Source: Antedon mediterranea (taxonomy: Eukaryota > Echinodermata > Crinoidea > Comatulida > Antedonidae). From it: a DNA stretch of 64,000 nucleotides. Both the position numbers and the translations under genes were made by a program. Positions 58,467-64,000 of this stretch are shown here, in pieces; the first letter of the stretch is position 1; each line of letters starts with the position of its first letter. Where the stretch lies: contig NC_092675.1 in assembly GCF_964355755.1 (NCBI RefSeq), positions 687,001 through 751,000 on the forward strand. The letters are read 5' to 3'. A model generated the notes under the pieces. That model was not told where the DNA came from, ran no database searches, and saw only the letters and a program-made list of their open reading frames with translations.

Positions 58467-58599
58467 CAGTCAACTTTCCCAATACCGGACACCTTTGAGC
58501 TGGCTAAATATGTCTGGTTTTCCAGAAAGTCTGGGGATGTGTTTTTAATGGTAAAAAGAAATTTGAGAGAGAGAGGTCCGGTATTGGGAGATTCAACAG
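58467..58599. mobile_element. 133-bp pogo-like MITE
   Basis: Flanked by TA (58465-58466, 58600-58601). Ends CAGTCAACTTTCCCAATACC and GGTCCGGTATTGGGAGATTC...CAG match the TIRs of the 1.25-kb element at 11933-13181. The inside is short and non-coding. Confidence 0.85.
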
Positions 58600-58601
58600 T
58601 A

Positions 58602-60630
58602 TAAGCAGTGAAGCCAAGTTGTACAGTTGAGATGGAGATGGTTGAATTTTACAACCAATGCTCAAAAAGGAACTTCAAAATGCATTATGATGTTAAGGTA
58701 TCTTAATTATGATATTTCAATATTTTGACATAGCCATTTCTTTCTGCACCTATAATTAAAAAAGTGAAAAGTTTCAACTCAAATCTAATACTGCTAGTTC
58801 ATTGGATAAAATATCTGATACAAAAAATGATGAAAATTCTAATTACGGGTGTCTCCCACAATTAAATCCTTGACGAATAAGCCCATCCCCAAATGTTCAT
58901 ACAAAAAAAGACCAAGATAATATGCACACATTAAAACGCATATGCAAAGTGATCATAATAATGTCATTATATATTTTACATAAAGTAGAATGCCATGTTA
59001 GCAACAAGTTTATTTTAGTAATTATTAATTAACAAATTAGTGAGCACAGATTGAAAATAATTCTTAAAATCATTATTAAACGTGAATAACACAAATTATA
59101 TTTTAAATTACATACACTGTTACAAAAAAAAAACTTACATTACAAAGATAATTAATGAACTAAACCTTTATCAATAAGTAACAAAGGATATGTATATCAT
59201 GAAATATTAAATAAAAAAAAAAATTAATAAATATAATTTATAGTTTTATAAGACATAATAAAATAAACGACAATTAAAACAATTATTATATTTAACGCTG
59301 TAATTTCATTTTACTTTTTATTGATTGTTTTATGTACTTTAATTTTTTTATTGATTTATTACACTTAATTTTTAGAGGGTTACCTTAATAGCGTATGATG
59401 AGTGACAGTGGCTGTGTGTATACTAGTACATTAAATATGTTTTTCTGTGGAACAATATATATTGGTAAACAATATTATTGAAAATAAAGGTATCGCCAAA
59501 TATAGATTTACAGTAATTTTTGGGTACCAGGGGAATTTAATAATTTGCACCCCATTGTTCATCATTACCATCACTTTGTTTCAATTGTCATTCCAAATAA
59601 CATAATTCCTAAATATTTAGCTACACCACAATAACAATATTGCACATGAAAAACAATATTCAATGACATTTGTCATTATTAAAACACAAAACAAAATATA
59701 AACAATAATTATTATATATTAAATTCAGAATATTTTTCAATATTATGTTTCTATATAACATAATGATCAATTATCATTTAGTTATTATAATTTATTGGAA
59801 TGAATTTGTTTTTTACCCCTTTTATGTCCGATAAACACCTTTTATTCATCAACTTTTTAGACCAAAGTTTTACTTTTACTTAATCTCTCCATACATCAGT
59901 TTTAGCACGATAATATGCAAAACAATAAAACACTAGCTCTATTCATCAATCACAAAATGCACAGTACTTAAATACAAAAAACCCATCAAACATCATTGGT
60001 ATCAAATTTAGAAAAGTGAATCAAATTTGTTGCAATATTGGAAGCACAAGCATCTGAAATATGTAGTTTATTTGGATTTAAAACATGTTTGATTACGAAA
60101 TAAAATAATTATAATCATAGTAGTATCTTGCAGAAGCTAGGGGATGATGTACTACTTTTTATCCAAAGCAAACGGTACAGGTCAAATCAAGGTACTATTA
60201 TGAATTGAAATGCACTCTCTACTTTAAAAATATTTGATGTTAATTTGTACCTAATATTTTAGTCTGGCCCAAAGTCTCCAGATTGTCTATTTCATGTTGT
60301 TAATATTTATTCACAAGCGTCACAAGCAGATCGTTTTAATTTTTTTTTTGTGTCAAAAACTCACAGCTCATCTCAGCTTTATCAACAGTTTATTTTTTTA
60401 GGAGGTAAAATTACTATTTGAATATAATAGAGTTAAACATTTTATTGAACTATTTAAATCATAGTAGGGCCTATATTTATTTTATAAATACACTAAATTC
60501 TATTTAAATACAGAAAATCTTTTATAATGAGCACATTACAGGTACAATAGTAGTGTTTAATCTTCACTTAACTTTATTCCCTTTTTAGAGTCAGTTTAGA
60601 AGAAAAGTATAATCGTATTTATTCTTTCAG
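58602..60630. other. Very AT-rich non-coding DNA
   Basis: No gene was seen. A GAGTGACAGTGGCTGTGTGT segment near 59400 also occurs near 24260 in an MTREX intron, a small dispersed match. This may include 3' UTR of the gene ending at 61823. Confidence 0.45.
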
Positions 60631-60777
60631 AACTAATACACGTGGTGTACCGCAAACTAATACACGTGGTGTACCGCAAACTAATACACGTGGTGTACCG
60701 CAAACTAATACACGTGGTGTACCGCAAACTAATACACGTGGTGTACCGCAAACTAATACATGTGGTGTACCGCAAAC
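60631..60777. repeat. 24-bp repeat, 6 copies, with E-boxes
   Basis: The unit AACTAATACACGTGGTGTAC plus CGCA contains CACGTG at 60639, 60663, 60687, 60711 and 60735; the sixth copy has CATGTG. Because 24 is divisible by three, a plus frame from 60642 reads as repeated VYRKLIHV. I see no sign it is translated. Confidence 0.95.
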
Positions 60778-61822
60778 TTTATATCAACGTATTTATAAAG
60801 TTTATTTTTACAGTTAAAACTGAATCTGCAGTCGAACATCATTTGTCTGGCAAAAAATATTCAATTATTTCGTAAATTTACCTGTTTTAGCAAAACTCTT
60901 AATTACACTTATAGTTGAAATAGGATTAATATACATTGCAATAAAACTGAATAAATAATTTAAATTTATAGGTTATATATTATTTTAATATGAAAGAAGT
61001 ACATTTTTATTTGATTTTATTATAAGCAAATAGGTATTATAAATCATTATGTGCATGGATCTAATACAAACATAAATATCAGGCAATGACCACCATGGCC
61101 TTTCATCTCAAAGGCATCATCATGTACTGTATGTCTTAGTAGGTACAGTGATATTCTAATGCAGTGTGATACTGTGCAGTTTAATCAACTACACCGCAAA
61201 TATTCAACTAAAGTACTTAATTCAATTTTACAACTGTACCATGTACTGGTAAATCATTATATGGTATTCTTATGCACTTGTAAATTGTATGAACCACTAT
61301 ACGGCCTCTGTGAGAGGAGCGTCATGGGTGCATCATTTACAAATAATTATTGACGCAGGGGTGCATCAAAAAACCTAAGATTCACCTTTGAAGGCTGTAG
61401 TTCTTGAATGGGAAATATGTGATTCCAAAAATAGATGCAATGCTATATGATATCAGTTGTTTGATGTGCAAATGTCTGCAACTAAAAATTGTGACTAAAA
61501 ATCAGATCAGTTTTGTGATGTTCTAGTGAACAAAAGCGAAATGCGATACTGGCAATGAAGATGGTGTAAATTTGACGACGATGTAATAAGTGAGATTTAT
61601 CGGAGTGCTTTAAATACAGGCATGATGTAATCTTGAAAGCAAGACGTAAACCAAGATCGTAAGTCCCACTCAGCATGTATGATTCTGTAGTGAACTCGCA
61701 AACCAAACAGCGTAATATGTTCTGTCTTTTCACATAGTACAACGATAAGCAGATTGGTGATACTACAATTGTGCAACTTGTTAATTTCAATGTTACATGG
61801 GTCACATTATCATTTTTTCCAG

Positions 61823-61912
61823 CTACAAATACGAATCTTCATCATTTAGGTTCAGCAGAAGCGGTGGCGCTACATTCTTCAAGCGTCCTGGAGATGAGGC
61901 CAGTCTAAAAAC
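61823..61912 (-). CDS. Last coding exon of an unidentified gene
   Basis: The acceptor TGCTACAG is followed by a phase-0 open stretch of 29 codons and TAG. It encodes VFRLASSPGRLKNVAPP, then LLLNLNDEDSYL. The sequence is far less AT-biased than its surroundings and reads like a conserved cytosolic C-terminus with an acidic end. I cannot name the family. No convincing upstream exon was found up to 64000, so the rest of the gene is probably beyond the window. Confidence 0.5.
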   Translation of the reverse strand, partial: VFRLASSPGRLKNVAPPLLLNLNDEDSYL

Positions 61913-63773
61913 CTGTAGCACAAAATTAAAAAAGAGTGTCAATTGAAAAAATATGTATTGTCATTGGCATTTTATCACAAAAGTTTCTTTCTAAAAACTT
62001 AATAAACAAAATAGTAAATGTGGTTATGTAATTAAAATAGTTTAAACAAATTAAATTAAAAACATTTATTTTATTTGAATAAAAAAAGATAATGTTTTAA
62101 TATTATATGAATAATTCAACTTAAACTATCCAAAAAATGACATAAAAATTAGATTAAAATGATAAAATAGAAATGAGAAGTACAGTGTTATTGTGGCACA
62201 TACAGTACATAGATTTCAAGATTTTGATTTAATTTGTATTTTTATGTCCAAATGTTTAATTTTGGTTGTTAAAACTGTCCAAATTCATTATAATTACTAT
62301 TTAATTGCTGAGTAGACACCCCTTCAGTAAATGATCAATAATTAAAAACCTTGGTCCCCGCAGGGATCTGGTTATAAAAATAACAAAAGTAAATTGGAAA
62401 TAGATAAATTAGCGTATCTTTCAATCATTTGAAATCTTACAAAATCTTTGTACGGTTCAAAGCCTATGAAAACATTTTGATTCAAGTTGAGAAGTGAAAA
62501 CATTCCAAATAACCATGTCACATAATTCACATTATTTACCTGTTAGAATTTGAAAATTGCTAAATCTAATTATTTTTCAGAGAAAAAATAAGTAAGTTGA
62601 ACATTTTATACAGAATAGGGTGCAAGGGTGCAATTGTGACTATGAATATTATGGTAAATATGGAATCAATGGCAGGATATAAGAATATGCCATTCATTGA
62701 GGAATATCTCTATGATTATGGAAGCATGGGTGTATTATGGTACTTAGCATAGGAACCAACGGTGGGACTGTAAGTATAACTTCTGACCTTAATATTAAAT
62801 ATCATGCATAACCATAACATGCAAATTAAGCGCAGTTTTTAAATAAAAGTGGAAAAATTCTAATACAAGAACAATAAAAAAAAAATTACTTAAAAAGAGA
62901 ACATTTACTATAAATGACAAAATAATTAAACTGTTGATAAATGCATTGTTTGTTAGTCTTGGTTACCATTACAAAATCAGACGTATTTGTGTTTAGTGTA
63001 GTTAATATTTGTTTATACTGTACTAAATGCGAAAAAACATCCAATTCTCAATGTATAAAAAATGATGTTGAATGTTGAAAAGATATAAACTATAAAGGTT
63101 TACTCATTGATATTAGCAAGTAACCCATCAATAGGATGAGATAATTATTTAGTTCTTGCACAATTCATGCTATGAACACATAAAACATTACAATTATCAT
63201 GATTATGCAACATACTAAAGCAACATTAAACAAAGCTAATTAAGAATAACAACTATGAAAAAAATGTTACAATAATGACTAGAAAAGGGGAGCATGCTGT
63301 CCTTATAAACCATTAAAAAATGTTACCTTAACATGAAAATAAAAACAACATGCGGCACTTACTTGGGGTAATACTTTTACATCTTGAATGACATTGTCAA
63401 TAAATTGAAGCATCAAAATAAAATGGTAGATATGTTGATGTTGTGTTCAAATAAAATTGTAAAAAAACTCTTTTTATAATGTTATATCTAGGATACTGTA
63501 GTATATCATAAGTACAAAACCTGTTCACATTTTAAAGAGAAATATTTGTATCGGTCTTTGACAAAACTTACTATTCAAATCGCGGTCTTTGATTTGGACT
63601 AGGACTAGAAATATTATCTCTAATTTACAGGAACAAATGATCATAACTTTTTGCTTTAAAAATCTACAATTTAACTGTAAAATTTAAAAAAAATCTAAAA
63701 ACATTAAAGAAGTAAAGCAATAAAAACCAACAATATTCATAAATTCACAATTTGGCAAACAAAAGCAAACGTA
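61913..63773 (-). other. Probable intron, AT-rich
   Basis: No exon could be supported. A good donor CAA|GTAAGT occurs on the minus strand near 63360, but only a very short candidate exon (DVKVLPQ) would precede it. Confidence 0.4.
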
Positions 63774-63863
63774 ATGGCCAAAGGGGTTTTACTGGCCAAA
63801 GGGGTTTTAATGCCCAAAGGGGTTTTAATGCCCAAAGGGGTTTTAATGCCCAAAGGGGTTTTC
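63774..63863. repeat. 18-bp tandem repeat, 5 copies
   Basis: TGSCCAAAGGGGTTTTAA five times in a row with small changes. Confidence 0.95.
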
Positions 63864-64000
63864 AAAGATAATTTCACACACAACAGGATGAATTGAAGCA
63901 AAACTGTGGGTTTTAATAGTAATCCTTGGTTAATATTATTATTATTTACAATTTATAACAGAAACAAGGTGTTAAAAACAATGTGTTATAATACACTAGA

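Noticed and set aside
60642-60875. Plus-strand frame encoding VYRKLIHV repeats
   Set aside because: The periodicity follows from a 24-bp unit; nothing else suggests translation.
63357-63420. Candidate short exon ending in donor CAA|GTAAGT (minus)
   Set aside because: No convincing acceptor, and too short to judge; could belong to the gene ending at 61823.

Overview
The window is nuclear DNA of an animal. It is AT-rich, with long introns, many short inverted-repeat transposons, SINE-like pol III sequences and minisatellites. Its genes are split by GT-AG introns, and translated exons match vertebrate families closely. Clusters of the palindromic word TAGGCCTA and a GT29 alpha-2,6-sialyltransferase fit an invertebrate deuterostome such as an echinoderm. 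That assignment is an inference; the sequence does not name the species.

Layout. (1) 1-7.5 kb holds repeats: a 57-bp minisatellite split by a fold-back element, two tRNA-Val-like genes inside a split MITE, a pogo-like element and an 82-bp minisatellite. (2) 7.6-15.7 kb, minus strand: an ST6GalNAc-type sialyltransferase in four visible exons, whose 3' end is probably beyond base 1. (3) 18.8-30.6 kb, minus strand: a complete 22-exon MTREX/MTR4 RNA helicase gene (predicted 1,032 aa), with MITEs and an antisense tRNA in its introns. (4) 31.3-39.7 kb, plus strand: a six-exon type I membrane protein (predicted 513 aa), head to head with MTREX, with a divergent C-type-lectin-like ectodomain and a tyrosine-rich tail. 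(5) 39.7-45.8 kb: intergenic tandem repeats. (6) 45.8-57.4 kb, minus strand: a TspanC8 tetraspanin (closest to TSPAN33) with two candidate alternative last exons and a possible 9-nt microexon. (7) 57.4-64 kb: AT-rich DNA, an E-box-bearing repeat and one last coding exon of an unidentified minus-strand gene.

The genes do not form a pathway. MTREX is a housekeeping nuclear RNA-exosome cofactor; the other three identifiable products belong to the secretory route or cell surface (a Golgi glycosyltransferase, a receptor-like protein and a tetraspanin). Gene structures were assembled by hand. Every MTREX, tetraspanin and receptor-like exon junction listed keeps the reading frame, as do the visible sialyltransferase junctions. 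The strongest leads are the tetraspanin's alternative C-termini (only one carries a YxxPhi sorting motif), the undescribed receptor-like gene, and two arrays of evenly spaced transcription-factor-like motifs (eight POU octamers at 22 bp; E-boxes at 24 bp).
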